Shown piece after piece: positions 51,865 to 61,346 of a DNA stretch of 64,000 nucleotides. The notes beneath the pieces are model-generated. The model had not been told where the DNA came from, ran no database searches, and saw only the letters and a program-made list of their open reading frames with translations. The stretch covers positions 248,001 to 312,000 of the forward strand of contig JALHNH010000004.1 of the NCBI GenBank assembly GCA_022843625.1. The letters are read 5' to 3'. Position 1 is the stretch's first letter; the number at the start of each line of letters is the position of its first letter. Made by a program: the position numbers and the translations under genes. This DNA is from Bryobacter sp. (lineage in GTDB: Bacteria; Acidobacteriota; Terriglobia; Bryobacterales; Bryobacteraceae).

Positions 51865-54453
51865 TTATTCTTCCCGCAGCGACAGCATCGGATCCAGCTT
51901 CGCGGCTTTCCGTGCCGGCAATGCGCAAGCAAGAATTGCGATCACAACGAGCATTGCAGGCACGCCGGTATAGGTGATCAGGTCGAAGGTCTGAATCTGC
52001 AAGATCGCCGACGTCGCAAGCTTCGACAGCGCCAGACACACTGGCATACCCACGACGACGCCCCAAAGCGTGCAACGCCATGCTTCGCCCAGAATACGGC
52101 GCATTACTTGAGCACCCGTAGCCCCAAGGGCGAGATGAATCCCGATCTCACGACGGCGCTGCAGAACGGAATAACTCGACACCGTATAGAGGCCCACTGC
52201 CGTAAGGGCCAGAGCCAGAATCCCCAGGATCGCAGACACACCAGCGGCTGCCTGAAACGGAAAACGATGTTGAGCTGAGACCGCACGCAAGCTCATTGGC
52301 TCACATCCAGAGGCCTCGGCCCCATCCGCACACAACGCCCGCACTGCAGCCATTGCGCTTGCCGGATTGCCAACGATTCTTGCGATGGCCGAAGTGATCC
52401 CGGCCTGTCCGGCAGCAGCCGGAATGTAGATGGCTGTTGTGTCCTTGCCCATGAAGAGAAAGCCTTTGGTGACATCCGGCACCTGCCCGATCACCGTGTA
52501 GGTTTTGCCAGCCTTTGGATCTTCATCGGAGGAAAGATCCATCTGAATCGTTTTCCCAAGCGGAGATTCTCCAGGCCACAGTCTGGTTGCTGTGGCTTTA
52601 CTGATAACAGCGACTTTGGCTTCAGATCGAGCCTCCAGAGCTGTGTAGGTCCGCCCCGCCTCCACCTTGAGGCCAAGCACATCGAAATAGCGATGGTCTG
52701 TCTGATTGAATCCGAGCCGCACACTTTGGTTGTTGACAAGGGCATCCACTCGGCTGAGTTGCCCCATCAAAGGAGCCCTATCCACGGCACTGACAACACC
52801 AATGCCAGGGATTCGCTCCAGTTGTGCGATGAACTCCGGCGTGGTTTTGTCGACGCGCAGGTCATGGATGCGATCCAGGTCATATCCTGTACTGGCGGTA
52901 TCGAGCTTTTGAATGTTCCGAACCAGTACACCCGCCAGAATGAGCAGTACCAGACTTGCTGCAACCTGGCCGCCAATCAGCAGATCGCGCATACGGCGGG
53001 GCTGGATTCGGCCCATGAAGGTTGAGTTTTCGCGTTTGGTGGATTGGGTGAGGCTGGGTGAGGTGACCTCAAGCGCCGGCAGCAGTCCAAAGGCAATACC
53101 AGCCAGCACCCCAAGCGCAACAGAATAGACCACAACGCGCCAATCCATTTCCACTGGCTGCATCGGAATCCCCATGCCGGAAGCAATCGAAAACAGATAG
53201 ACCTGAGCTTCCTGGATAAATATCGATGCAAGCCCAATGCCTGCTGCAGCACCGAGAGAGGCGATAAAGATGCTTTCGGTCAACAACTGCCGCACGATGC
53301 GAAACCGGGAAGCGCCAAGTGAAATGCGCATCGCAATTTCATGGGTTCTTGAAGTAGCCCGGGCCAGATAGAGATTTGCCAGATTGGCGCAGGCGATCAG
53401 CAGCACCATCAGAAATGCCGCGAGACACAATGCTCCCGCAATACTCACTTCGGTTTGCTGGGGAAGATAAGAAGGCCGGGGCACTAACTCCAATCTCGCC
53501 ACAGGGTCGCGTCCTGGTCGATTGAATCGGGTAGCCACAGCCGACAGAAGTTCTTCTGCCTCTTTGGGTGAAACTCCGGGCGCGAGCAAGCCTGAAGCCG
53601 CATTGCGCGCTTCACCCGCTGTTGCCTCACTGGTGCGCACCAGACGCAGTTGTTTTGAGCCAATCCAGAAATCCGGCATAGCCGCTTCCGTCCCGGTGAA
53701 TTCGGGTGGCATCACCCCAACAACAGTGAAAAGTGTCGACTTGATACGAATCGATTTGCCGAGCGCGGCAGGATCGGCTGCCAGCAATCTACGCCATCCG
53801 GAGTCGCTAAGAACGGCAAGGTTTTGATTCTCCTCAGAGGCTGCAATCGTGCGGCCCATGCGGGCCTTTCCGCCAAGAAGATCAAAGAAATTCGAAGAAA
53901 CGCCGGTCACCAGACCGTGCCTTTGGACAGGAGTCAGCATGAGAACCTGCATCGTCCCCATCGAGTAAAAGTCCTCAATTTTCCCGATGCTGCTTTGGCG
54001 CATCACATCGAGTTCTGCCTTGGACCACCCCCCAGCAGAGCGGGAATTTTTGTCATAGGCTTCAATATCGAAATGCCGCTCAAAGCCGCGAATTGGTAAC
54101 GGCTTCAAGACGAAGTGCGAGAGCAGTGTAAAGAACGTGCCGTTAGCCCCGATTGCCAGGGCGAGAATTGCCACAGCCGCTGCCGAGAAGCCCGGGTTTT
54201 TGCGGATACCTCGTGCCGCATAGCGAAGATCGGTCGTCAGTTCATCCCAGAGCCGGTAGCCAAGGGCTGTGCGGCATTCTTCGGTGTAGGCGGCGACGCT
54301 TCCAAACTCGATTGCTGCCTGTCGTGCAGCCTGCTCACCTGTCATTCCGCGAGCGACTAGATCGTCGATTCGAGCTTGACGATGAAACGACATCTCCTCT
54401 GCTAGCGAAGACTCGATTTTTGAACGACCCATCAGACGGCGAAAGAAGTTCAT
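51865..54453 (-). CDS. ADOP-type duplicated permease (MacB/FtsX-like)
   Basis: 862 residues. This is the Acidobacterial duplicated orphan permease architecture. An N-terminal cytoplasmic segment (EEMSFHRQARIDDLVARGMTGEQAARQA) precedes a first membrane helix, a MacB-type periplasmic domain, three helices, a second periplasmic domain and three final helices. There is no ATPase gene beside it, as usual for ADOPs. Substrate unknown. It overlaps padR by 4 bases and should be under its control. Confidence 0.92.
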   Translation of the reverse strand: MNFFRRLMGRSKIESSLAEEMSFHRQARIDDLVARGMTGEQAARQAAIEFGSVAAYTEECRTALGYRLWDELTTDLRYAARGIRKNPGFSAAAVAILALAIGANGTFFTLLSHFVLKPLPIRGFERHFDIEAYDKNSRSAGGWSKAELDVMRQSSIGKIEDFYSMGTMQVLMLTPVQRHGLVTGVSSNFFDLLGGKARMGRTIAASEENQNLAVLSDSGWRRLLAADPAALGKSIRIKSTLFTVVGVMPPEFTGTEAAMPDFWIGSKQLRLVRTSEATAGEARNAASGLLAPGVSPKEAEELLSAVATRFNRPGRDPVARLELVPRPSYLPQQTEVSIAGALCLAAFLMVLLIACANLANLYLARATSRTHEIAMRISLGASRFRIVRQLLTESIFIASLGAAAGIGLASIFIQEAQVYLFSIASGMGIPMQPVEMDWRVVVYSVALGVLAGIAFGLLPALEVTSPSLTQSTKRENSTFMGRIQPRRMRDLLIGGQVAASLVLLILAGVLVRNIQKLDTASTGYDLDRIHDLRVDKTTPEFIAQLERIPGIGVVSAVDRAPLMGQLSRVDALVNNQSVRLGFNQTDHRYFDVLGLKVEAGRTYTALEARSEAKVAVISKATATRLWPGESPLGKTIQMDLSSDEDPKAGKTYTVIGQVPDVTKGFLFMGKDTTAIYIPAAAGQAGITSAIARIVGNPASAMAAVRALCADGAEASGCEPMSLRAVSAQHRFPFQAAAGVSAILGILALALTAVGLYTVSSYSVLQRRREIGIHLALGATGAQVMRRILGEAWRCTLWGVVVGMPVCLALSKLATSAILQIQTFDLITYTGVPAMLVVIAILACALPARKAAKLDPMLSLREE

Positions 54454-54785
54454 AGCTCAGATGCCTTTGCCGACAGGGCCAGCGCCATCGCCTCCACCAC
54501 ATCGTTCCAAGTGCTGAGCTCTTGCTTGAGCCGCTTTCTGCCCGCAGGGGTCAGCGTATAAAACTTGGCCCGGCGGTTATTGTCAGAAACGCCCCACTCC
54601 GAGCTGATCAGCTCCTGGGTCTCCAATCGGCATAGCGCCGGATAAAGTGCCCCTTGTTCAATCAACAGCCCGCCCCCAGAGGTTTGTTCAATTCGCAAGA
54701 GAATTCCGTATCCATGCTGGGGGCCGAGCGAAACAGCCTTGAGGATCAGCAGGTCGAGCGTGCCGGGAAGAATGGATGTGGGCAT
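54450..54785 (-). CDS. PadR-family transcriptional regulator
   Basis: 111-residue winged-helix repressor: ILPGTLDLLILKAVSLGPQHGYGILLRIEQ, then LIEQGALYPALCRLETQELISSEW and RAKFYTLTPAGRKRLKQEL. ADOP permeases are typically paired with such PadR genes. The promoter and a palindrome just downstream of its -10 suggest autorepression. Confidence 0.95.
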   Translation of the reverse strand: MPTSILPGTLDLLILKAVSLGPQHGYGILLRIEQTSGGGLLIEQGALYPALCRLETQELISSEWGVSDNNRRAKFYTLTPAGRKRLKQELSTWNDVVEAMALALSAKASEL

Positions 54786-54790
54786 AATTG

Positions 54791-54807
54791 TCCTAAATTA
54801 GTTAGGA
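54791..54807. promoter_or_regulatory. Operator-like palindrome before padR
   Basis: TCCTAA and TTAGGA form a perfect inverted repeat around 5 bases (54791-54807). With one mismatch the arms extend to 10 bases (54787-54796 and 54802-54811). It covers the expected transcription start and touches the -10, the right place for PadR autorepression. Binding is inferred. Confidence 0.6.
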
Positions 54808-54835
54808 TAATAGCGCTACACCCCTAAGTTGTCAA
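54807..54835 (-). promoter_or_regulatory. Sigma-70 promoter of padR-ADOP operon
   Basis: On the minus strand, TTGACA (54835-54830), a 17-base spacer and TATTAT (54812-54807). The -35 is perfect and the spacing ideal. The ATG of padR follows about 22 bases after the -10. Confidence 0.8.
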
Positions 54836-54845
54836 GGAGAAGAAA

Positions 54846-56375
54846 TCAGGTTACGGGGCCAGGATTAAATGGTGCCAGAGCGTTGTGGAGGCCCCAGTGA
54901 TCTGCCCAGGTTTTCTTGCGGCCACTAGCGATTTCCAGGATCAGGTGAAAGAGATCCCAACCGACACTTTCAATAGTGGCCTCACCTGTAGCAATGCGTC
55001 CGGCATCGAGATCGATCAGATCGGGCCAGCGTTCTGCGAGCGTAGTTCGTGAGGAGACCTTGATGACCGGCGCAAGAGCAAGCCCATAAGGCGTCCCTTC
55101 GCCTGTCGTGAAGATATGCATGTTCATCGAAGCCAGTTGCTGCGTACCGCAGATGAAGTCGCTTGCCGGTGTGGCGGCAAAAACAAGGCCCTTGGCCGTT
55201 ACTTTCTGCCCTTGTGCGGCAACAGAATGAATTGCACCTGTGCCTGACTTTGCGATGCTGCCCAGGCTTTTCTCAACAATGTTCACAAGGCCGCCGCGCT
55301 TGTTGCCGGGTGTTGTATTGGCGCTGCGGTCGGCATAGCCGCGAGCCAGATATTCGTCGTACCAGCGCATTTCGCGTATCAAATCACGCGCCACATCGGG
55401 GGTGGCGCATCTTGGCGTAAGTAAATGAATCGCATCCCGAACTTCGGTAACCTCGCTGAACATCACGGTCGCACCCGCCCGGACAAGCAAGTCTGCGGCG
55501 TAGCCCACGGCCGGATTGCAGGTGACACCCGAGAAAGCATCACTGCCGCCACACTGCAAGCCAACGATCAATTGCGAAGCCGGCAGGCTCTGGCGCTGCC
55601 GGCGATTGAGCACCTCAAGCCGCCGCTCTGCCGCGCGCATGATGGCCGCGATCGTTTCTGCGAAGCCACGTTCATCCTGAAGGCGGATCAGATCCGGTGC
55701 ATAGTCAAAAACCGGAAAGGCCGGATCGCTCGGCAAGAGTCGGCCCGGCTGCATCTTTTCACAACCAAGACTCACCACCAGTGGCGAATTCGCAATGTTG
55801 GCATGACGGCTGATATGTCCCAGAGTCGCGATCGGCACTGCGGCCCCAGGCGCATCAATGGCAACTCCGCAGCCGTAAGTGTGCGTGATCGCAACCGCAT
55901 CATCGACGTTGGCAAAGCGAGGTAGCAATTCCGCCTTGATACGCCGAACGGCGTAATCCACGGTCGGGGCAACACACTGCACGGTGGTAGTGATACCCAA
56001 TATGTTCTTGGTGCCAGCGCTACCGTCGGGATTGAGAAAACCATCGAATCGATAGCCTTCCAGCGGAGGCTGTGCGGCAGGCACCTCCGTCGCCAGCGCA
56101 AGCTCATCGAGATTCGGTGCCGATGGCATTGCCACAAGATCTTCGCGTACCCAGGATCCGGCTGCGAGACTACGCAGTGCATTGCCGATCACCTGGCCAT
56201 AGCGCAGGATCGGCTCGCCTTCCGTCAGATCCTGAAGCGTCACCTTATGGGCTTGTGGTGTGTCTTCCTGAAGCATGAGGCCATCGGCAAATCGCGCGCC
56301 TGCCGGCAGGCCGCCCGGGTTGGCAATGATCGCGACGTTGTCGCGTGCGTGAACTTTTACGTAAAGAGGGTCCAA
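54846..56375 (-). CDS. garD: Galactarate dehydratase-like protein
   Basis: UxaA/GarD family, 509 residues. Converts galactarate to a 5-keto-4-deoxy acid. Long stretches match E. coli GarD as I recall it: [90 protein letters not shown] and the C-terminal [16 protein letters not shown]. The start is a TTG at 56375. It is divergent from an oxidoreductase with only 17 bases between. The HpcH-type aldolase at 9312-10097 could act on its product, but they are far apart. Confidence 0.92.
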   Translation of the reverse strand: MDPLYVKVHARDNVAIIANPGGLPAGARFADGLMLQEDTPQAHKVTLQDLTEGEPILRYGQVIGNALRSLAAGSWVREDLVAMPSAPNLDELALATEVPAAQPPLEGYRFDGFLNPDGSAGTKNILGITTTVQCVAPTVDYAVRRIKAELLPRFANVDDAVAITHTYGCGVAIDAPGAAVPIATLGHISRHANIANSPLVVSLGCEKMQPGRLLPSDPAFPVFDYAPDLIRLQDERGFAETIAAIMRAAERRLEVLNRRQRQSLPASQLIVGLQCGGSDAFSGVTCNPAVGYAADLLVRAGATVMFSEVTEVRDAIHLLTPRCATPDVARDLIREMRWYDEYLARGYADRSANTTPGNKRGGLVNIVEKSLGSIAKSGTGAIHSVAAQGQKVTAKGLVFAATPASDFICGTQQLASMNMHIFTTGEGTPYGLALAPVIKVSSRTTLAERWPDLIDLDAGRIATGEATIESVGWDLFHLILEIASGRKKTWADHWGLHNALAPFNPGPVT

Positions 56376-56392
56376 TTCGATAGTCTAGTCGT

Positions 56393-57658
56393 ATGAGTGT
56401 TTCCCGGCGATCTTTACTTTCCTCCTCAGCCTTGGTTTTTTCACTGAAAGGGGCTGCGCAAGCGCCTGCATCGAAGGACAAAGTCAACCTCGGCTTTATC
56501 GGCAGCGGCATTCGCGGCAAACAGTTGATCGATGAATTCATGGCCGTACCTGCAGCGCGTGGTGTGGCTGTGGCAGATCTTTACGATGGCTGCCTCGAAC
56601 GCGCCAAAGAACAATTGGGCGACAAGATTGCAACTACCAAAGATTACCGGCGCCTGCTCGAAAACAAAGACGTCGATGCTGTCGTCATCGCAACTCCCGA
56701 CCACCTGCACGAGCGCATCACCCTTGACGCGCTTTCAGCTGGCAAGCACGTCTACGTCGAGAAGCCAATGACCTGGTCCATTGGGGAAGGCCCTCGCATG
56801 ATTGCCGCAGCCAAGGCGAGTGGCAAAGTACTGCAGGTGGGCAGCCAGGCAAAAACTTCCGCACTCACGGCCAAAGCAAAAGAGCTAATCGCCTCAGGCG
56901 CTCTGGGCAAAGTGAACATGATTCGGATGGGCAACCATCGCAACAACGCCGAAGGCGCCTGGGTCTATCCGATCCCACCTGACGCAAGCGAGAAAACCAT
57001 CGACTGGCCGCGCTTTCTGGGCAAGGCCAAAAAGCGCCCCTTCGATGCGGCGCAATTCTTCCGCTGGCGCTGCTGGTGGGATTATTCAGCCGGCGTGGCG
57101 GGCGATCTTTTTGTACACCAGTTCACCCAAATGCACGAAATCATGGGAACGAAGGCACCCTCTTCTGCCGTTTCGCAAGGAGGAATTTTCCGCTGGAAGG
57201 ACGGCCGTACCGTACCTGACATCATGAACAGCCTGCTTGAATATCCTGAGGGCTTTCTCGTCGATGTCTACGTAACTCAGGTGAACTCATTCGCCCCGCG
57301 GGGCATTCTGATCATGGGCGATCAGGGGACGATGCAAGTGGAACCCCGCAGGCTCACTGTGATCCCGGAGCCCAAATTCGGCGAGGCGCAGCTCTACGGC
57401 AGCCTCAACTTTCCCAAGCGTCTTCGCGATGAGTATTTGGCTAAGTATGCCGGCGAGGCGAGGGTTGCGCATCCCGAACCTAAAGAGATCCTGGTGGAAG
57501 CAGGACAATCGCACAACTGGTTTTTCACGGACTCAATTCTCAACAACAAGCCCAGCCGCGAGAACGCCGAAGAAGGCCACTACGCCGCCGCAGCAGCTCA
57601 TATGTGCAACATGGCTTACCGCAAAGGCCTCCGCATCACTTATGACAAGGCCCGCTAG
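56393..57658 (+). CDS. Tat-exported Gfo/Idh/MocA oxidoreductase
   Basis: 421 residues. MSVSRRSLLSSSALVFSLKGAAQA is a Tat signal. NAD motif: NLGFIGSGIRGKQL; catalytic-region lysine in VYVEKPMTW; C-terminal domain with GVAGDLFVHQFTQMHEIM. A paralog of the gene at 39409-40608. Position next to garD suggests sugar-acid metabolism. Confidence 0.9.
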   Translation: MSVSRRSLLSSSALVFSLKGAAQAPASKDKVNLGFIGSGIRGKQLIDEFMAVPAARGVAVADLYDGCLERAKEQLGDKIATTKDYRRLLENKDVDAVVIATPDHLHERITLDALSAGKHVYVEKPMTWSIGEGPRMIAAAKASGKVLQVGSQAKTSALTAKAKELIASGALGKVNMIRMGNHRNNAEGAWVYPIPPDASEKTIDWPRFLGKAKKRPFDAAQFFRWRCWWDYSAGVAGDLFVHQFTQMHEIMGTKAPSSAVSQGGIFRWKDGRTVPDIMNSLLEYPEGFLVDVYVTQVNSFAPRGILIMGDQGTMQVEPRRLTVIPEPKFGEAQLYGSLNFPKRLRDEYLAKYAGEARVAHPEPKEILVEAGQSHNWFFTDSILNNKPSRENAEEGHYAAAAAHMCNMAYRKGLRITYDKAR

Positions 57659-58281
57659 TTGCGAGGCGTAATCTTTAAATTGCGAAAGTGAGCCTCGGTG
57701 CCCGGGCCAAGCCACAGCGCGACAGCGCCTTTGGCTTGGCCCATCCTCAGGTCGGTCACGATCAATGTGGGTTGGCTATTGCCGTGTACAAAGAGCCGCG
57801 CCTTCGCCCCGTCTACTTCAATCCGGACCTTCGTCCAGGCACCTGGCTCAAGATCGACATAGCTTTCATATTTTTCCGGAAATTCTTTGCGAAGTCTCTC
57901 CCAGGGGAAATCAGGGGTCGAAATGTATTGGGCGCTGTGGTTACGCCGCACCTGATCTTCGGCACGGCCGTTAGTGGGACGCAGATAAAAGGCCTCAAAA
58001 TGCGACAGGTCCTTGCTCGCCCTGAAGGCCACACCAACAAAGCCGCGTGCACCGGCACCTGCGCCTACCCCAGGTGCCCCGGCCATCTCCACTTCAATGG
58101 TGCCGTTGGAGAATTCACTGTCTGAGATCACAACCAGATTCTGGTCGCCTTCTCCGATGACTCGAATGGAATTGAGATCCCGATACACCACGGGAGTGAT
58201 CGTGGTCTTGTGGGCAATCAACGAATCAGTCGTCTGAAGGGGAAAGCTCTGGGCCAGCAGCAGGAGCGACATCAAATGCAT
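57655..58281 (-). CDS. Secreted concanavalin-fold protein, DUF1080-like
   Basis: 208 residues. An N-terminal signal-like stretch (MHLMSLLLLAQSFP) precedes a jelly-roll domain (SEFSNGTIEVEMAG, GFVGVAFRASKDLSHFEAFYLRP, WTKVRIEVDGAKARLFV, GAVALWLGPGTEAHFRNLKI). It is typical of LamG/DUF1080-like carbohydrate-active proteins. It overlaps the Rsm22 gene end by 56 bases on the same strand and the oxidoreductase end by 4 bases. Confidence 0.8.
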   Translation of the reverse strand: MHLMSLLLLAQSFPLQTTDSLIAHKTTITPVVYRDLNSIRVIGEGDQNLVVISDSEFSNGTIEVEMAGAPGVGAGAGARGFVGVAFRASKDLSHFEAFYLRPTNGRAEDQVRRNHSAQYISTPDFPWERLRKEFPEKYESYVDLEPGAWTKVRIEVDGAKARLFVHGNSQPTLIVTDLRMGQAKGAVALWLGPGTEAHFRNLKITPRN

Positions 58282-59215
58282 CCCCCCATCCTAACTTTCG
58301 GGCGCGCTTGAATCCATCCTTGTTGCGTTTTGTTGTGACGACCCGGCGGCGCTCTGGCGCCACGCATAGCTCGGTCTCAATCCGGCCGGGCTGAATCAGC
58401 GGATGACGCAAGACCCGAGGCAGCCCTTCCGCCAATCCCCCACGCCAGGCGGCCAAATAGCTGAACTTCTCGTCCTCGTAACCAAGCGTGCCGCCCTTAA
58501 GCCGCCTGTGCAGGGCACTGCGGTTGAGACGGGCAGAGAAATGGCACCAGTCCAGATCTTTGGCCGGACATTGGGCCGCAGAAGGGCAGGGTGCCAGAAT
58601 CGATGCTCCCAGCTCGATCAGCCGCGTGCGTGCCCCAAGAATCCAGCTGAAGCCGCGCGGGGTACCTGGTTCGATCAGGATCAGAAGCTGGCCCGTAGCT
58701 TTCCAGGCCTTCTCCACCAGCAAGGTATCGCTGCGGCCTTCGCCCAGTGAATAGCTGCAAACCACCACATCGTGCAGTGGTAATTCGGGAATTTCTTCAA
58801 ACCTGCTGGTGCGCCAGATGGCATCGGCGAGAATCTGTTTCCCCACATGCACCATGGCCGGCATCTGCTCGATCGCCGTCACTGTCGCAAGTGAAGGCCA
58901 CTGCTCTGTCGCCGCCAGCGAGGCCGCTCCGCAACCAGCACCCAAATCCAGTAGCGATTCCGGTGCAAAGTCTTCCATTGAGGCCCGGGTCGCGATCGCC
59001 TCGGCAATCGCTTCGCCCGCAGAACGATTTGCCGCATAGGTCGCAGGAAAACGCACCGCCAGATAGGCCGCCACCAGCAACTGGTCATCCATTCGCGGAG
59101 CCAGCGTATTGCGCCCAGCCCGGTATGCCTCCGACAGAGTCTCAATCGCAGATCTCATCCTTTCTGTGCCGTAACGGTTGGTGAGGATTTCCGCTTCTTG
59201 TTGCCAATCAAACAT
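58226..59215 (-). CDS. Rsm22-like rRNA methyltransferase family protein
   Basis: 329 residues. SAM-binding LLDLGAGCGAASLAA, then VCSYSLGEG, LILIEPGTPRGF, and a cysteine set in APCPSAAQCPAKDLDWCHFSARLNRS, followed by YEDEKFSYLAAWR. These match the Rsm22/mitochondrial ribosome-associated methyltransferase family; the four cysteines may hold an iron-sulfur cluster, as reported for the mitochondrial form. Target not shown here. Confidence 0.9.
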   Translation of the reverse strand: MFDWQQEAEILTNRYGTERMRSAIETLSEAYRAGRNTLAPRMDDQLLVAAYLAVRFPATYAANRSAGEAIAEAIATRASMEDFAPESLLDLGAGCGAASLAATEQWPSLATVTAIEQMPAMVHVGKQILADAIWRTSRFEEIPELPLHDVVVCSYSLGEGRSDTLLVEKAWKATGQLLILIEPGTPRGFSWILGARTRLIELGASILAPCPSAAQCPAKDLDWCHFSARLNRSALHRRLKGGTLGYEDEKFSYLAAWRGGLAEGLPRVLRHPLIQPGRIETELCVAPERRRVVTTKRNKDGFKRARKLGWGDAFDVAPAAGPELSPSDD

Positions 59216-59230
59216 GAGTTGAACTTAGCA

Positions 59231-59259
59231 GGAACTGAAGAAGCCCTTCTGGTGTCCAA
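59231..59259 (+). promoter_or_regulatory. Candidate ECF-sigma promoter
   Basis: GGAACT (59231-59236), a 17-base spacer and GTCCAA (59254-59259), close to the RpoE-type consensus (GGAACTT...GTCTAA). It precedes the ECF sigma gene by 38 bases, so autoregulation is plausible. Confidence 0.45.
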
Positions 59260-59297
59260 GCCAACAGAGCGGTAAGATCACTGTTAGGAGCCGGAAA

Positions 59298-59972
59298 ATG
59301 GGCGAGAACAGTTTGGGATTTCGTAACGAAGGCGGCGAGCCAGCCGCACAAGTCTATAAAGACGCGCTCCTTGTGGAAAGACTCCGCCAGGGCCAGGACG
59401 AAGCATTTGAAGAATTACTGCGCACCTATGAGGATCCTGTCTACAATCTGGTCTACCGTTTGCTGAATCAGCCGGTAGACGCCCCCGATGTAGTTCAGGA
59501 AATTTTCGTGAAGGTGTATCGCAATTTAGGCCATTTCCAGGGCAAGTCCACACTGAAGACCTGGATATACCGCATTGCTGTTAACGAGGCCTATAATCAT
59601 CGGCGCTGGTTTAGCCGACATAAGAAGAATGAAGTAGGAATCAGCGCAAGCGATGAAAATCATCCCGGTCTTGCCGATGTCCTGCCGGATCGCTGCCGGT
59701 CCCCTTTCGACTTGACCGCAGATCACGAAACGCGCGCGTTGATTGAAGAAGCATTGCTCAAAATCAACCCGGTTTTTCGCTCAGCCGTTGTGTTGCGAGA
59801 TATCGAAGACATGAATTACGACGAAATAGCTGAAGTTTTGCAGATCTCACTTGGCACTGTGAAATCTCGAATTATGCGCGGCCGCGAAGCTCTTCGTGTA
59901 GAGCTTGAGGCCATGCTCAAGCCGGCACAGGCTTTTGGCTGGTCAACGCAAACCGTGACAGGACAATCTTAG
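59298..59972 (+). CDS. ECF RNA polymerase sigma factor (RpoE-like)
   Basis: 224 residues. Sigma region 2 (AFEELLRTYEDPVYNLVYRLLNQPVDAPDVVQEIFVKVYRNL in parts) and region 4 (ALLKINPVFRSAVVLRDIEDMNYDEIAEVLQISLGTVKSRIMRGREAL in parts) are both clear. About 25 extra residues precede region 2. The next gene, 11 bases on, encodes a membrane protein that is probably its anti-sigma factor. Confidence 0.95.
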   Translation: MGENSLGFRNEGGEPAAQVYKDALLVERLRQGQDEAFEELLRTYEDPVYNLVYRLLNQPVDAPDVVQEIFVKVYRNLGHFQGKSTLKTWIYRIAVNEAYNHRRWFSRHKKNEVGISASDENHPGLADVLPDRCRSPFDLTADHETRALIEEALLKINPVFRSAVVLRDIEDMNYDEIAEVLQISLGTVKSRIMRGREALRVELEAMLKPAQAFGWSTQTVTGQS

Positions 59973-59980
59973 AAGGAGGT
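59973..59980 (+). promoter_or_regulatory. Strong Shine-Dalgarno sequence
   Basis: AAGGAGGT, a full match to the anti-SD, lies just before the ATG at 59984. It is stronger than most ribosome-binding sites in this window and favours ample anti-sigma relative to sigma. Confidence 0.7.
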
Positions 59981-59983
59981 TTC

Positions 59984-60571
59984 ATGCATCAAGAAAACGC
60001 TCACCATGAAGTTCGCGCCCTGCTTAAGGCCTTGCCCCGACGGAGGCCAAACCATGACCTAAGCCTTGCCCTTCAGATTGCTGCCAGCAAAGAAGCCTCC
60101 CGTCGCCAGAAGTGGGCGAATGCGCCAGCCTTGCTGGTCAGGCTCAACAACAGATTTGAATTGTGGAAGGCAAACATGATGCGCCCCCTGGCACTGCCTT
60201 GCGCTGGGGGTATAGCAGCTGCAGTTTTGGTCTTCGCAATGTTTATACAAATCCATCCCGTTCGGGCTAATAGCCTGATGGACGACCGCCCGACTGCCCT
60301 TTATACAGAGCCCGCAGCAAAAACTCTCGCCCCATTTGAACCTCCGACCGCTGACGCCGAAATCGAAGTTTCGATTGATGAACTGGGCCGAATCGCCGAC
60401 TATCGCGTCGTCGATGGCAACCCCAAATTGAATCTTGAAGTGCGCCGCAGCGTCGAGCGCACGCTTTTGTTCACTGAATTTACGCCAGCAACCAGTTTTG
60501 GCCAGGCCATCCCTTCCAAGCTGCGTCTGACCTTGCGGCGCGGTGCCTCGGCGATCACTGTGAAGGGTTAA
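59984..60571 (+). CDS. Putative anti-sigma membrane protein with TonB_C-like domain
   Basis: 195 residues. A charged cytoplasmic N-terminal part (about 1-65, no zinc HxxxCxxC motif) precedes one membrane helix (PLALPCAGGIAAAVLVFAMFI, about 67-87). The outer part resembles a TonB C-terminal fold: EIEVSIDELGRIADYRVVDGNPKLN, then LLFTEFTPATSFGQAIPSKLRLTL. Anti-sigma role is inferred from position and topology; the TonB_C-like sensor part is my reading by pattern. It is followed by rsmA after one base. Confidence 0.7.
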   Translation: MHQENAHHEVRALLKALPRRRPNHDLSLALQIAASKEASRRQKWANAPALLVRLNNRFELWKANMMRPLALPCAGGIAAAVLVFAMFIQIHPVRANSLMDDRPTALYTEPAAKTLAPFEPPTADAEIEVSIDELGRIADYRVVDGNPKLNLEVRRSVERTLLFTEFTPATSFGQAIPSKLRLTLRRGASAITVKG

Positions 60572-60572
60572 T

Positions 60573-61346
60573 TTGCCCCGCAAGTTCGGACAACATTTTC
60601 TCAGAGACCAGTCGATTCTCGAACGAATCGCGAGTGCTGCTTGTCCCGATGGTGAGCAGGATCTTGTAGTTGAGATTGGCCCGGGGCGAGGTGCCCTCAC
60701 GCGCTATCTCCTGCCTCGTGCAAGCAAAGTAATCGCGATTGAACTAGACCCGGCAATGGTCTCTCACCTCAATCTTTACTTCGTAACCGACACAAGACTT
60801 GAGGTGCGTCATCAGAATGTTCTGGACTGCAACCTCCAGGAATTTGCTCCCTGCGTGATCGCTGGCAACCTGCCCTACTACATCAGTTCCCCCATCGCCT
60901 CCAAGGTCTTTGAGGCCGCCGGAGCCTGGAAGCGTGCCGTATTCCTGGTGCAAAAGGAAGTCGCCATGCGCATGGCCGCAGCACACGGCAACCGCGACTA
61001 TGGCTACTTGAGTGTCCTCACTCAGGTGCACGCAAAGGCGACGATTCTCTTCAATGTGCCTCCTTCGGCTTTCTCACCCCCGCCCAAAGTTGACTCGGCT
61101 GTAATTTTGCTCGAGCCCAAAGTTTTTAATTCAGCCGAGGCCAAACGTTTCCTGAAATTCGCATCGCGCGCCTTTGCCCACAAACGCAAGACCCTCCGCA
61201 ATAATCTAGCCCCCTTTTATGGAAAAGCAGCGATCGATGCTCAGCCAGAAGCTGGCTTGCGCGCCGAGCAACTCTCTCCCGCACAGCTCCAGGACCTCGA
61301 GTCCCGTCTGGCTGCGATTCCACCCGATGCTATCCTGAGCATTTGA
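60573..61346 (+). CDS. rsmA: 16S rRNA dimethyladenosine transferase
   Basis: KsgA, 257 residues, dimethylates two adjacent adenines near the 3' end of 16S rRNA. Motifs: FGQHFLRDQSIL, VVEIGPGRGALT (SAM), VIAIELDPAM, GNLPYYISSPI (catalytic NLPY) and PPPKVDSAVI. The start is a TTG at 60573. The stop overlaps the gltX ATG by one base. Confidence 0.96.
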   Translation: MPRKFGQHFLRDQSILERIASAACPDGEQDLVVEIGPGRGALTRYLLPRASKVIAIELDPAMVSHLNLYFVTDTRLEVRHQNVLDCNLQEFAPCVIAGNLPYYISSPIASKVFEAAGAWKRAVFLVQKEVAMRMAAAHGNRDYGYLSVLTQVHAKATILFNVPPSAFSPPPKVDSAVILLEPKVFNSAEAKRFLKFASRAFAHKRKTLRNNLAPFYGKAAIDAQPEAGLRAEQLSPAQLQDLESRLAAIPPDAILSI

